From contig OY101115.1 in NCBI GenBank assembly GCA_956465555.1, forward strand, positions 4,006,120 through 4,070,119: DNA of 64,000 bases. The letters run 5' to 3'. Source of the DNA: Nitzschia sp. pyKryTriq1. Lineage: Eukaryota > Bacillariophyta > Bacillariophyceae > Bacillariales > Bacillariaceae. Position numbers and translations under genes: made by a program. Under the pieces are notes generated by a model that was not told the origin of the DNA, did no database searches, and saw only the letters and a list, made by a program, of their open reading frames with translations. Positions 20,001 to 31,554 of this stretch are shown piece by piece (the first letter of the stretch is position 1; every line of letters begins with the position of its first letter).

Positions 20001-21074
20001 ATGAGGAGCACCATTCAAGTTTCGGTTCTACTGGCGTCGTTTCTTCTAAGCCTTGTCATTGGTGGTTGCCAACAACAAGTGCTGGCGCAGTCCGACGAAG
20101 CATATTACTCGTGGCCTCTCAACGACCAGCAATGTGAGCAAGCCATCGTGATATCGCCTGGGAATTCCGTGTCAGGGTCGACCGTCGGAGTCCTCGTAGA
20201 TCAAGAACTTGATAATCAGATTGACCTGATTCAATGTGGAGATGCCGGGATCTTTGAAATCGGGACTCCTGGAGTTTGGATCACGTACGGAGCCGACACA
20301 TCGCGGGTGATCCGCCTGTCGACATGTGCCGAAGAGACAAACTTTGCCAATCGGATCACGGTGTTTGCCGAGGAGGAAGAAGGGGTCTGCTCGTCACGCT
20401 CTTGTTTTACCAGCTCTGACGAAGACATGGATCCAGAGTGTCCCTATGGCAATTCTACTGTTCTGGAACTTTCTACCCGTGCTGGTGTGACATACGACGT
20501 GTATGTTCATAATCAAGATTCAGCACTTTCCGGGGAATTTGTTTTGACTATGGAGGATATTTCGCCACCACCAGATGGCACAACGTGTAATACAGCTGTA
20601 GAGCTACCGGTGAACGAAACCTTGCAAGGAACGACCGTGGGGGCGCCAATGACAGATGGTTTGCAATGCGACCAAAGTGAAAGTTCAGACGGAGGACCTC
20701 AGAATCCTGGCGTATTCTACTATATTTCTCCCGTGACGGGGGAAAAAGGGATCTCCCTTGCCCTGGGAGGAGCAGAGGTTCCATTTGAAATCAGGGTGTA
20801 TACAGGAGCTTCCTGTGACGAACTAGAGTGTGTAAATATCGACACCAAGATTGAAGATTTGGTGATCTATGCTTCGTGGTTAGCGCAAGAAAACGAAGAC
20901 TTTTATGTCTACGTTTCTGCAGCAAACTCTGGTGAAGACGATGTGACAGGTCGCTTCGGTATAGTCATGGCCCAAGAAGAGAGGCCGGAAGCTCCATCGT
21001 CTCCTACGCCTGTCGTGGTCTCAACCTTTTCGTTCATGAATGTGCTCGTTTTGACCTGGTTGTTCGCCATTTAA
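20001..21074 (+). CDS. secreted or GPI-anchored surface protein with two beta-sandwich-like repeats
   Basis: The protein of 357 aa starts with a signal peptide (VSVLLASFLLSLVIGGC, about residues 7-30). Two related modules follow. Module 1 starts near residue 45 (CEQAIVISPGNSVSGSTVG) and continues with a PGVWITYG block and a Cys-rich stretch. Module 2 starts near 197 (CNTAVELPVNETLQGTTVG), with PGVFYYISP and YTGASCDELEC. Both share the pattern Cys-x2-Ala, a GST/GTT turn and PGV-aromatic. The C-terminus is Pro/Ser-rich and ends in a hydrophobic tail (FSFMNVLVLTWLFAI), as in GPI-anchored proteins. The role is unknown; adhesion or carbohydrate binding at the cell wall is possible but inferred. 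The single exon starts at the ATG at 20001. Confidence 0.75.
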   Translation: MRSTIQVSVLLASFLLSLVIGGCQQQVLAQSDEAYYSWPLNDQQCEQAIVISPGNSVSGSTVGVLVDQELDNQIDLIQCGDAGIFEIGTPGVWITYGADTSRVIRLSTCAEETNFANRITVFAEEEEGVCSSRSCFTSSDEDMDPECPYGNSTVLELSTRAGVTYDVYVHNQDSALSGEFVLTMEDISPPPDGTTCNTAVELPVNETLQGTTVGAPMTDGLQCDQSESSDGGPQNPGVFYYISPVTGEKGISLALGGAEVPFEIRVYTGASCDELECVNIDTKIEDLVIYASWLAQENEDFYVYVSAANSGEDDVTGRFGIVMAQEERPEAPSSPTPVVVSTFSFMNVLVLTWLFAI

Positions 21075-21281
21075 AAAACGAACAGCGATCCCATAACCAA
21101 TACCCCACACCACCCGATCGGATATCTAATCTACTTTTTGAATGTTTCGAAAGGGACGAACATCGCGTCCTCACTTCTAGGCCTAGTAGATATAAACAGT
21201 GGGGGACCGCGCACAAGTTCCAAGTTCTACAATATAACCCTCTATAAAAAATCTGTGGGACGCTCCAATACATACTCTCTA

Positions 21282-22385
21282 CTAGCCCTGTAAGGTCTGT
21301 AGTACCCACTCTCGCCATTGCACGTCATCTTTGTGGAGATTGCCTCTCGACACTTCTTCTTCGTTTTGGATCCAATTCAAATGGTGCTGCCAATAGTCAC
21401 GAGTCACAACCTTCATAGCATCTTCATCGTCTCGTAACGCCAATCTGGATGTTGGAAGTTTCGTGATTTCTTGATTCTCAGCACTAGTAGCACTATTTGA
21501 TGATGTCGTCGAGCGCGCAAAGCATGATGACAGGTACCATCGTCGTGACAGGAATTCGATGCGTTCATCTAGTAGTACCCAACCGGATCCCTGGAGCATG
21601 TCATACAGCTGAATGAGATTACGAGGCCGCGAATTAGTCGGTTGAAGAATCAGTTGTTGACAGTTTAAGCGGTCCAACTCCAAAACAGTATCAGAAGAAG
21701 CTTGCAAAATGCTGTCCATCACTTTCACCCCCATTCCAGCTATACACACTGCATCAGCCTCTCCGGGCTGCACTCCTCTCAAACCATCACTGAGACGGAA
21801 AGCTAGAGGCAAGGACGAGAGATTTGAAAGAGACTTGTTTGATGATACCATCGACGGACTCGCATCATTGTCACTGCTCAATAATACCTCTCGGATCTTG
21901 CCCAGCACTTGAAATCCTCCATTCTTCAAGGCATTTGGAGAGACATCCACTCCCAAAACACTGTCAAAGCGCCCAGAAAGGGCCAAGCCTACGGCCAAGA
22001 ATCCATGATCGGTCCCCACGTCGGTAATGCTTCGAATGGAACGGGAATCATTCTGCTGGTGGTCTACCGCCAAATCGACCATGTGTCGAAACCGTTGCCA
22101 ACTCCTGTCTCGTTTCGCCAGCATGGAAAATGCGTGAAATGCCCGTTCACGAGGATCCCCAGGCAGATCGGAAAGAGGAGAACGAGTGTTCAGCAATAAT
22201 TTACTAGCTTGTCTGAACTCTGATCCATGACGGGCAAAATTCCTCGATCTGTACTGGTAGCATTGCACGAGTATCAACGACCGCGGACGACAGGGTCCAT
22301 TCCAGGAATTGCGGAGGAATAATGCAGCATAGCATCTAGCTGATGACGCCACCAAATAAGCAAACATTGCAAGAAATGATTTCAT
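21282..22385 (-). CDS. TrmK-like tRNA (adenine-N1) methyltransferase
   Basis: This is an SAM-dependent methyltransferase of the TrmK family (bacterial m1A22 tRNA methylation), 367 aa, single exon. The SAM-binding motif I is ITDVGTDHGFLAVGLALSG (about 120-138), followed by LGVDVSPNAL. The family signature AGMG appears in DAVCIAGMGVKVMDSILQ, and LNCQQLILQPTNSR and GWVLLDERIEFLSRRWY match later family blocks. The N-terminal 25 residues (SFLAMFAYLVASSARCYAAL) look like an organelle leader, suggesting plastid or mitochondrial tRNA as substrate. It converges with the surface-protein gene, 207 bp away. The family is mainly bacterial, so an endosymbiont origin is plausible. Confidence 0.8.
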   Translation of the reverse strand: MKSFLAMFAYLVASSARCYAALFLRNSWNGPCRPRSLILVQCYQYRSRNFARHGSEFRQASKLLLNTRSPLSDLPGDPRERAFHAFSMLAKRDRSWQRFRHMVDLAVDHQQNDSRSIRSITDVGTDHGFLAVGLALSGRFDSVLGVDVSPNALKNGGFQVLGKIREVLLSSDNDASPSMVSSNKSLSNLSSLPLAFRLSDGLRGVQPGEADAVCIAGMGVKVMDSILQASSDTVLELDRLNCQQLILQPTNSRPRNLIQLYDMLQGSGWVLLDERIEFLSRRWYLSSCFARSTTSSNSATSAENQEITKLPTSRLALRDDEDAMKVVTRDYWQHHLNWIQNEEEVSRGNLHKDDVQWREWVLQTLQG

Positions 22386-23339
22386 CGTCTGTGGTCATCA
22401 TATGGATAGACTGCATGGACCTTGAAATGCAGCCATCGTTCCATTGGTCGTCAAGAAGGAGAAAATGAATTCCGGTTTGCCTCGATATATACCGGTACTC
22501 CTACTACTACTAGAGGGTAGAGCATAGTGGTGTGATCGCATCAAACGCCGGCCTGCGCTGATACCGGTGCAGTACAGTACCGGTACTGCACTCGTACCAA
22601 GCTAGGATGACGGGTACAGGACCTGGTACATGTACCTGGTACAGTACCGGTACGGTTACTCGTATGGCGGCGCGAATGACTAACAACTACTCGTATGGGC
22701 GGGCGGGGAAGCAATAGTCATTTCGCCGAATGACTGTTTAAAAAAAAAGTGATTTCCACGTTTGTGATAAGCCCTTGTGAAGTTCGCCGTTCTTGGTACA
22801 AAAGCTACTTGTGAATTGTGCTGAAAGGACAGATGAGGACGAGAAGGCAGATGTTTCCGCTCGTGAAAACAACCCATCATGCCTACTAACTCCTGGAGAA
22901 TGCATGCGTGTACGTCGTACAGGCAGCAACGCTCTCTACAAGAGAGTATGATAGAGAGAGAGCTAACGCGTTCTTGTACCAGGTACGAGTATGTACTCGA
23001 GCGAAGCGCGTCGCGAAAATAGCGATGGATACTCGCTGATTTGGTTTTTTTGGGACTGCTGGTGTTCGATGTTCATCATTCCTTCTCTCTACTAGTAGGG
23101 CTATCATTACAATTAAAATTTCGTGAATCGTTTCCTATTTCACCATCAATGAACAAGATGCGTTGTTCACTCCTCAAGAGCCTATTGCAATCCCTGGCCC
23201 ATCAATGAGATTTTTGGTTTAACAGCGGTGTTCCAATTGACGCCGTCCTCTCCCTCTTCACTTCGATTTGCCTTTATTGTTGCGGATTGCACTGCTTGAG
23301 CGTTTGATTGAGTTGATCCCTCTTGGTTGATGCCTCCCA
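22386..23339. other. intergenic region with GTAC cluster, upstream of the tandem array
   Basis: No supportable gene. At about 22558-22655 there is a dense set of GTACCGG/CCGGTAC, CAGGACCTGG and ACCTGGTAC units, placed 5' of the TrmK-like gene. A TACTCGTATGGCGGCGCGAATG / TACTCGTATGGGCGGGCGG near-repeat lies at 22660-22700. Confidence 0.5.
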
Positions 23340-24400
23340 GAAATTTCCCAACGCGTGTTTCAAGGCCACATGATCCTCTTGTCCGTAACGCATCTTCCAC
23401 TCCATCTGCTATTTTTGAAATCCTGACAGCGCTGGCCACCAAAAGTTTTTTTAGGGATATCCTCGGTGCTCCTTTTCTCGAAATCTCCAAACCGCCCGGC
23501 GTGTGTTTGAAGTCCACGAGCTAACAAATGTCCGTATCGCAGAGACCCCACAGTCGCACTACACAACAATCCCTGACACTGTTTCCACTCAGAGATTTTT
23601 AGGGATCGCCGTGGTGGCTCCTCACCTTTTTTCATTTAAACCTTCCGCCGTGTGTTTTAAATCCACGTGCTAACACATGTCCGTATCGCAGAGCCTCCAC
23701 AGTCGTACCATTTGACAAGTCCTGACACTGTCTCCACTCAGAGATTTTTAGGGATCGCCTAACCTTTTTTCTAAACCTTCCGCCGTGTGTTTTAAATCCA
23801 CGAGCTCACCCATGTCCGTATCACAGAGACCCCACAGTCGTATCATTTGACAAACTCTGACAGCGTTGACCATTCAAAAGTTTTTTAGGAATTCCCTTGT
23901 GGTGGTTCCTCACCCTTTTCTTTCAAACCTTCCGCCGTGTGTTTTAAATCCACGAGCTCACCCATGTCCGTATTGCAGAGACCCCACAGTCGTATCATTT
24001 GACAAACTCTGACAGCGTTGACCATTCAAAAGTTTTTTAGGAATTCCCCTGTGGTGGTTCCTCACCCTTTTCTTTCAAACCTTCCGCCGTGTGTTTTAAA
24101 TCCACGAGCTCACCCATGTCCGTATTGCAGAGACCCCACAGTCGTATCATTTGACAAACTCTGACAGCGTTGACCATTCAAAAGTTTTTTAGGAATTCCC
24201 CTGTGGTGGTTCCTCACCCTTTTCTTTCAAACCTTCCGCCGTGCGTTTTAAATCCACGAGCTCACCCATGTCCGTATCACAGAGACCCCACAGTCGTATC
24301 ATTTGACAAACTCTGACAGCGTTGACCATTCAAAAGATTTTTAGGAAACCCTGGTGGTTCTTAATTTGGTTCAAAACTCCGGCCATGTGTTTCAATCCCA
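23340..24400. repeat. tandem array of about seven 152-bp units
   Basis: The landmark CCTTCCGCCGTGTGTTTTAA (or close variants) recurs at about 23491, 23641, 23776, 23928, 24080 and 24232, and less exactly at 23345 and 24370. The last full units are 151-152 bp apart and nearly identical; the outer units are more diverged or shortened (135 bp for one). Each unit contains CACAGTCGTATCATTTGACA and AAAAGTTTTTTAGGAATTCC. Because 152 is not a multiple of three, no frame stays open through the array, so it is not a coding repeat. It looks like a young satellite block that expands from its centre. Confidence 0.92.
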
Positions 24401-24899
24401 TGGCGGTGGTAGTGTCCGAGGCATCAATCGATTGCAGCAAGTAGTGGAATGCAGCCCTGTGCTCGCATTGCTCACCTCTGTCAACTCGCCTATGCATCGC
24501 AGGTCTGGCGTCGCATCAATGGTAAGCATGGCTGCTGATGCGGCGTCAGGTCGTAATTGTGTTTTGAATCAAAACGCAATTGTGACCTGGCGTTGTCTCG
24601 GTGGTTTAAACTCGCAGCCGACTTGCAAGACGAAGAATAATGGCTGGTTTTCTTGAGCGAATACCACGCACTGTATACTAAAGGAGGACAGAGAGAGACC
24701 AAAAGAAAGTGACGAAAGATCTATCTATCAATAACATACAAATTTATGTGATTTGACGAAAAGGAACCGCAACAATAGATAACGACCTCCAAATCTTCCA
24801 TTCTTAGCTAGTACAGTAATGGTAGCAGAAATCGCCATGACCGCCTACTCTAGCCAGTAGTGCGAGTATTTTGGAGCCGTTCCTCGGATACTTGCTTGC
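24401..24899. other. stretch without a recognisable gene
   Basis: A 100-codon plus frame (24354-24656) starts inside the tandem array and has no recognisable domain. It is flanked downstream by AT-rich DNA. I see nothing else. Confidence 0.45.
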
Positions 24900-25939
24900 T
24901 TACATGCCTCCGGGGCCGCAAGGATCACATGCGATTCCTGGGTCGGAATTCATGGACTCCGAAGGGACTTCATACAGCGGAAAATTGGACTCTGACAGAG
25001 CCGTGAGATCGCCGTTGCATTGTGGAAATACACTTAGAATCCAATGCCCTGGTGGTGGTGCAAAGAAAAGCGAGAACGTCAAAGTAAGATGTGGCTTCAT
25101 TGATGACTAAACAGGAGCTGACCTGACTGACTGACTCACCTAATATGTCCATCAAATCCTTTTCTCGTCCTCGGAAAAAGTGATCGGCACCTTTCAAAAC
25201 AGCACCAGTCGTGGAATCTTGGCGCATCGACTTGACTACATCCATGAACGCCTCCTCGGTTGTAAAGTTATCCTGATCTCCAATCACCAGCAACTGGGGG
25301 AGATCGGGTCGTTTCCGTGCCTGTTCCAAGTGATAATTTCCGTTAAATAGGTACAACCAGTGACGAACACCAATCGGCGGAGCAATGGACGCCACCCCAA
25401 TCACTTGGGGAATACTAGCACTGGCACTGGCCGCAACGATACTTCCATAAGAATAACCAACCAAGAGCAATCGAACGGGAGGAGTACTCTGGCGTTTCCC
25501 GTGATACTTTCCGTTCAAAAGGAATTCCGCGGCCTCCCTGACTTGCTCCACTGCAAATAACAATGATATTCAAATATACGGGTGGTTGATACCAAAACGA
25601 TGAGGCCCAATTTCGTCAATTTTTTTAAATCCAAGAATCCTTCCCCGAAGAATCTATGACAAAGTACTGGTACTGTACCGAACTGTATCATACTCATACA
25701 CACGCACCTTGACGATGGCCTCGACCAATCTGGGTCCCACAGAAATCGAATCGTAATGTTGTCACTTTCAGCCGCTGAAACCAAAAGGCAACACCCAAAA
25801 CCACGTTGTTGTTCATGTTCCCGCCCAGCGGTCCCCATGGGTGTGTGATGATGACTGCCAACGGGGAGCGAAAGTCGGCAAGCTGGGCCGACGATCCACT
25901 TTCGGGAAGGGTTACTTCCCTTTCATCTCTGCTTGGCAT
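24900..25939 (-). CDS. alpha/beta hydrolase (COG2945-like)
   Basis: This predicted serine hydrolase has 263 aa. I model three exons, 25708-25939, 25140-25550 and 24900-25048, with GT-AG introns of 157 and 91 bp that keep frame (G|TG and G|GG codons). Family blocks are ITHPWGPLGGNMNNNVV (oxyanion loop, HPHP-like), LRFDFCGTQIGRGH, the nucleophile elbow LLLVGYSYGSIVAAS (Ser), VIGDQDNFT (Asp) and GADHFFRGREKDLMDILG (His). The third exon supplies the expected last helix (HWILSVFP). Without the second splice the frame would run into an unrelated tail. Substrate unknown; no targeting signal is seen. The start ATG is at 25939. Confidence 0.78.
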
Positions 25940-26787
25940 CTTTGTAGTTGAAACTCTACTGCTGCGAGAAGTAGCTTGAAGGAGATTTCGGATGGTACGA
26001 AGATATTCTTTCGGAGAGAAAGGCCGTCGCTCTCTTCGCTACCTGGTACCGGTAAATAGAAATGAATGGCGTGTTGTTCTCGCTCGCCGCGATAAGATAC
26101 AAGCATACTCGAAGCATGATGTCATTGTCATTGTTACTGTATGTAGTAGGCTCGTCGCCAAAAAGAACAAGAAGTGAGGACAAAACGACGACGACACCAC
26201 CGCACGCACACGGCCAGCTAGTGACTAGTTCGACATGAAGAGCTCCAGTAGTATTCGTAATGTCGCATCGTTTGTCGCGTGTGTGTCGTCATCATCGCGT
26301 CTCTCTCCCCGCGCGCAGCGTCGAGTAGCCCGGTCGGTGCCAGTAAGTGCCCACTGCACTTAAAAAACTTCTCCGACTTCCTTTTTAGATTTCCCACGAA
26401 AAACAATGCACCTCATTCACCCATCCAACTAACAACGCACCACCTGCTCTAATCAATCCATCTCCTAAATACGAGTAGCTGTATGTAGGCTCATCTCCTC
26501 TCTCTACCGGTAGAGTACTTTGGACTACATTGTGAAGGCAGGGTGAGACAGATCAGATCCTTCACAATCTTTTTCGACACGTCGACAACAAATTCTGCAA
26601 CAAAAAATCATAACATTACATGTGCGTATTTCAAGTTGCAAGGAAGTAAGCAGTCAGTGAATAACAAGAGAAACATCGTCAATCACAACAACACAAGATC
26701 ACGCAACGATAGGTCAATTGATTGTTTTATAGAGTACTTGTATGTACCGGTACGAAGATACTTGTACAAACACGCGACGAGGAACAA
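25940..26787. other. divergent intergenic region
   Basis: No gene. It separates the hydrolase (minus) and the MscS-type channel (plus). It holds ACCTGGTACCGGTAAA at about 26041-26056, CTCTCTACCGGTAGAG at about 26500-26515 and a GTACTTGTATGTACCGGTAC unit about 40 bp before the MscS start. Confidence 0.5.
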
Positions 26788-29700
26788 ATGAGTTCTGATG
26801 CCATCACTTCGAAAAAAGGGAAGGATGAGTTGCAGGATACAGAGCGTGGAAGCAATGTCTCGGATTCCAACAAACCAGTAGTGGGGATTCTCAACGAAAC
26901 ACCCATCAATGTGTCGTTACCGGCTCATAATAATAATCCGCCCGAGACGGCCGCGCATCGCCGCAACATTTCCTGGGGGTTGAATGAGGTGATGAATCTG
27001 GGTGCCCTACCGCCAACCGGTCGTCAACGATCCGATGCTTCATCCACCTTGTCGCAATCGATGAGAGAATCCGTCAACGTGTCCGGAAATCCGGATGACG
27101 CCCAGTTTCACAGCATCAACCTCCTCTATCAAGGAAGCAATAAAAGCACCCGACAGACGGTCATCGAACTTCCGAACAATCTTGGAATCGTTAATCCGAT
27201 GGAATCTGAGGCCGAGACGTATTTACTTCGCGCCATTGAGAAGGCTGAAAGCGATGTAGGTGGTCCAGGTTCTTCCGTTTTCAGCCATGTACCAGATGCA
27301 GCTGTACAAGCCATGGACCACAAAATGTCCGATGCGTCATCCTCTGCTACCAACAATGATTCAGTCCAGCCAAACTCAAAGGAGCCGCCGTCTTGGGGTA
27401 GTAACTCTGGTGGTGGCGTCTCCTCCACTCGAGCCGGTTTTCGTCATGGGGTTTCGGTGCGAAACTTCTCATCTCCAGTTCCTACTGGCCGCCATCAGCA
27501 TCGTCGAAAATTAACTTTGGACGAACAACTCTTTGGATTGACTAATGCCATGGATGCAATTCACGCTGAGAGCATCCTCCCGTACGAAGAAGAGATGCCG
27601 GCACCTTCATCGTTTGGGTCTCAACAGTCTCTCCGGCTAAGGGCAAATACTTGGGAGAGTAGTATGGGAGGAGTATCACCGGTTGTGCCGGAAGGAAACG
27701 AAGAAGACGAGGGGGGAGACACTCAACACACCTCGTCCTATGAAACCTTTGCACAAAATGCAAACATGTATTTCGAACAGGCCCAACCAGCGGGGACTCG
27801 ATCAAGAGGTGGATTAATTCACCGAGCATCACAGCGCATGTTCGGATCAACCGACGTCGATGACGAGGACAAACAAGTTCCAGAGGGATCCGAAGAAACA
27901 GACGTGGAACGGGCTACATCGTCTCCAGCAGATGCGGAACAAGAAAATGAGAAAGATAAGACGGACTGGGGAGACCCCAAAATACGACCTACTATTCATA
28001 GGGGTGAACGTTCAGATTCAAGGAGAAAATCCCGTTGGGCGCGAGCTAGAGCGGTGATATTTGATGAATGGGGAGTTCTGAGTGACATGAAGAATTTCAT
28101 TCGCCCCAAGCAAAACGCGATCCGCCTGTTTTTGACATCTGCGATTTTTTACGTTGCTATTCCGAGCCTTGGTGCTGCAGCGATCCTCTTTTACTTGGCG
28201 GGGAATCCTCCCTACGGTATTCTCGCCAATAAAGGCAACCCTATTAACGGAACGCTCATGAACACAGTCGGAGAAGAGGTCGACCCCAACGGAACCTCCA
28301 TCTCCTATTATCTTATCTTTGCTGGAGTGCGCCAGGTTGTCACACTGACACTAGCCATGGGCACTCAGCTTTTTTTGATCGATTTTTTGGCAATCGATCG
28401 CGGCTACTTGTTCAAGCTTGGATCCAGACTTCCCCTTTTTATCATGCAGGCTCGAGGTGAGTACTCCTATTGTTTCGGAATAACCCTTCCACATTTACTA
28501 CATTTTTGGACTTACCTTGATTGTTCAATTGTCGTCATGTAGGCTGGCCATTCGTCCTCTTTTTCTGGAGTATCTACGATTGGGCCCTCCTCGCTGGTTC
28601 AAAGCCGTTTTTCAGCCACTGGCTATACTTTCAAAATCTTATTGATCTTTTCAATGGGAGTAACCCGGACGGGAATATAATTGCGTCAGATTGGAATCAT
28701 AGGATTTTGGCCTTGGCTACCGGAGTTTCATTCGCTGTCGCTGTGAAACGATTCTGGATGGGCATTTTTCTTGGCCGACAAACATATCACCGATACTCGG
28801 ACAAGCTCGCAACTCTCATGCAGAAAATGCTGCTTATTAGCCAAGTCGCCGGATTGAGTCGACAAGTAATTTCCCCTCAGGGTAGGGCGTCTTTGTATAA
28901 GCGAGAAGAAACAATTACAGCTGTTCTCACCGAGGATCAGATGGGTGGCCTCATGGACAACGCAGACGACAATAGTGAAGTCGGCTCTAGAACGCACGAA
29001 GACTCCGTTGGCATCACCACCGGTACCGCAACTGACACCAAAGGAGCACTTGTCATCGACCCAGACGATCGTAGCCCCCTCACTGGCAAGTTGACTAACA
29101 TTCAGAAGAATCGGATCACACGTCTACTTGGTGCCTGGGAGGAACCTACTGAAGAGACGAAGAGCACTGAAACGCCCTCTATTGCCTCGCTGATGCATTT
29201 CCGACGTGCCTTGAGCCACCTTCGCACCGAGCTACCGTTCTCAGCTAGTTTCGGCGCAGCAGGATCACGTGAAGATTGTGTTGCTAGCAGCCAAGAGGTT
29301 TTCCGCCGACTCATGACCCTTTCTGACTACGATGACGTTCTCAACTTTGAGGTCCTGGCACTCCTTGGGGCAAAAATAGATGGAAATTTAGATCAAAACA
29401 AGTTGATGGAACTCATCAAACTATTTCGACCCGACCGCGATGGCTCTCTCTCGATTTTGCACTTTGTTCGATCTGTGGACAAAGTTTATAAAGACATTCG
29501 AATGCTTCGAGCGTCAGTCAACAACAGCACCAAGGTTGACGGTCAATTCGAGACAATATTCAACCTGATCTTCTACGTGGTGATTATTGTGATCATTTTG
29601 AACACTTTTGGATTAGATCCTCTTGCATTGTTTGTTTCGATTTCCGGGCTGGTGCTTGGTTTTGCTTTCAGTGAGTACCCCCCCCCCCCCCCCCCCCCCC

Positions 29701-30679
29701 CGGCTGGAGCTTCCTATTCGTGTTCAGTCTTGTCCGTTCTAAATTATTTTGCTCTGAACGTGTTTCCTTCCAGTGATCGGCACTGCCAGTTCCAAGTACT
29801 TCGAGGGGCTGCTCTTCATTTTGGTTCGTCGACCTTACGGTATCGGCGACTGCATTCATGTCAGTGACCCAAACTCAGATACAAGCTATACAGGGAGTGC
29901 CTTTTGGTATGTCGAAGACATTACGTTATTTTCGACACAGGTGGTAAGTCTGGCAGCGAAGTTCACCTTTTCCGTCATGAATCACACACTGTCTTGTCGT
30001 GTCGTGTCTTGTCTTGTCATGTCACTCATGCGTCTTATGGCTCCACTTTTGTTAGAGATACTTCTACACGAATGAACGAGCCTCATTGTCGAACGGGTCG
30101 CTGGCAAACTCGCGCATTATCAATTCGTCTAGATCGTACAACGCCGGAGTCTACCACTATTTGAAGTTGCCACTCGATGTGCCGTACGAAAAAGTTAAGA
30201 TTTTCCACGAGGCTCTTGAGACGTTTGTTCGCAATCGTCCAAGAGAGTGGATTGGGCTGAGCTCATTTCGAGCGACCACCGTGAATGCGAACGAGGCTTA
30301 CATTGAATATATGGTCTGCATTGATCACCGCGAAAGCTGGGCTTCCTGGACGCAGGTTCGGACAAGTCAATCCGACTTGATGGGTTTTGGTGTCGAACTA
30401 GCAAAGAAACTTGACATTGTTTACAGACAACCGACTTTGCCCATTGATCTCAATTTGAAGCAGCAGCAGGCCGAAGACCTTGTCCGGCAAATGACATCCT
30501 CGGGTAATCCTCCTCCTGCTCCCCCCATGCCAGGTGGGGGCGGTGCTGGAACCGCTCCTATTGAATTAAGAGGTCTAGAGCAAGGCCGTCTCAGTGGACA
30601 CAGACCTTCTCTTTCTGATTTACAAACGTTGGCGTCTCAATTTCCTTCGAGGGCTCCGTCGAGAAAGCATGACGACTAG
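26788..30679 (+). CDS. MscS-type mechanosensitive ion channel (Msy/MSL-like)
   Basis: The model has four exons, 26788-28456, 28543-29670, 29774-29943 and 30056-30679, with GT-AG introns of 86, 103 and 112 bp, all phase-consistent, giving about 1196 aa. The first 440 residues are hydrophilic and probably cytosolic. Several membrane helices follow (LFLTSAIFYVAIPSLG, LIFAGVRQVVTLTLAMG, FVLFFWSIYDWALLAG). A degenerate EF-hand-like loop (FRPDRDGSLSILHF) precedes the pore helix. The MscS core is LFVSISGLVLGFAF, then IGTASSKYFEGLLFILVRRP and GIGDCIHV. The C-terminus is Gly/Pro-rich. EF-hand plus MscS resembles fungal Msy1/Msy2. The second intron begins with a run of about 24 C right after the donor. 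The protein is likely an osmotic-release valve in the ER or plasma membrane. Confidence 0.85.
29678..29701. repeat. poly-C tract of about 24 bases at a splice donor
   Basis: An uninterrupted run of C follows GTGAGTA at the start of the second MscS intron. Its length may vary between alleles or reflect sequencing uncertainty. Confidence 0.9.
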
Positions 30680-31554
30680 TACCGGTGGAGATAGCGATGC
30701 GATAGATATAATATGGATATTTATATTATTACTGTCTATATCCAGCGTCTGGCGTAGAGTAGAGATTATTCTCTCTCTCTCTAGCTAGAGTACGGTAGAG
30801 AGAGGGTAGACGACTATCGCTCCCGGTCTGTTGAAATCTCGGTAGTCTGTACGTTGTCAGCTGACGCTTTGACTAGTGGGACCACTTCCTCAGTCCCGCG
30901 TTGCAGGGGTAAATAAGAGTCGGGGTATCGCACTCCCATGGAAGGCCGCGGACGATGTATTGACGGACAGACTGTACCAGATAATGTAGAAATGAACGGG
31001 GACGAATCCTCCGGGTGCTTTTCTTTGCTTCGGCCCCTTCGAATTCACGCGATACGTATCCCGTGTAGAGCGACAAAAATATTTTCCCACAATGTGGTCG
31101 GATGAGTCGTCACTATTAGTGCAAGAACATCTCACAGCACGTAGTTTTCAGCGAAAAGTAGACTAGTAGGGTACTGGATGCCATGATTGCTCTTGACTAT
31201 ATAAGACTCCTAAATACTACCATCCGAGACATATCATATCTCTACAATACTAGTAGAGGCTGAATATATTGACTCTCTAGCTATACAGAGGAGAGTGGCA
31301 TCGGAGGCCGGGATTTTCCAGGAATTCAGGCGGACTCGATTCACAATCTGACGATTGCGCGGACTGCCGAATATCCACAAGCGCGGTTACACCGCCCACG
31401 CGCTGCCACCGCCCAAACCACTCTCGGACAATCCAGAAGGCCACTTGTACATAGTTTGTTTACACTGTCCAGTGTCCAAAGTCCAAACTCATCAATCCCA
31501 GTACTTGTACAGTACGGGAAAAGCGGGAAATCTATCGAATACCATAATACCGGT
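30680..31554. other. intergenic region with CTCTCTAG repeats
   Basis: No gene. CTCTCTCTCTCTAGCTAGAG and GGTAGAGAGAGGG at 30769-30807 form a partial inverted repeat; a similar set lies at 31240-31295. AGTACTTGTACAGTACGG and ATACCGGTATGATCCCGG precede and overlap the next start codon. Confidence 0.5.

Noticed and set aside
23182-23517. 111-codon minus ORF at the start of the 152-bp array
   Set aside because: It spans the first array units; the unit length is not a multiple of three and the frame does not continue.
24354-24656. 100-codon ORF after the tandem array
   Set aside because: It begins within the array and shows no domain or coding pattern.
24970-25139. Read-through tail of the alpha/beta hydrolase second exon
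   Set aside because: A GTGAGT donor and CACCAG acceptor connect to an exon that supplies the expected final helix; the read-through tail resembles nothing.
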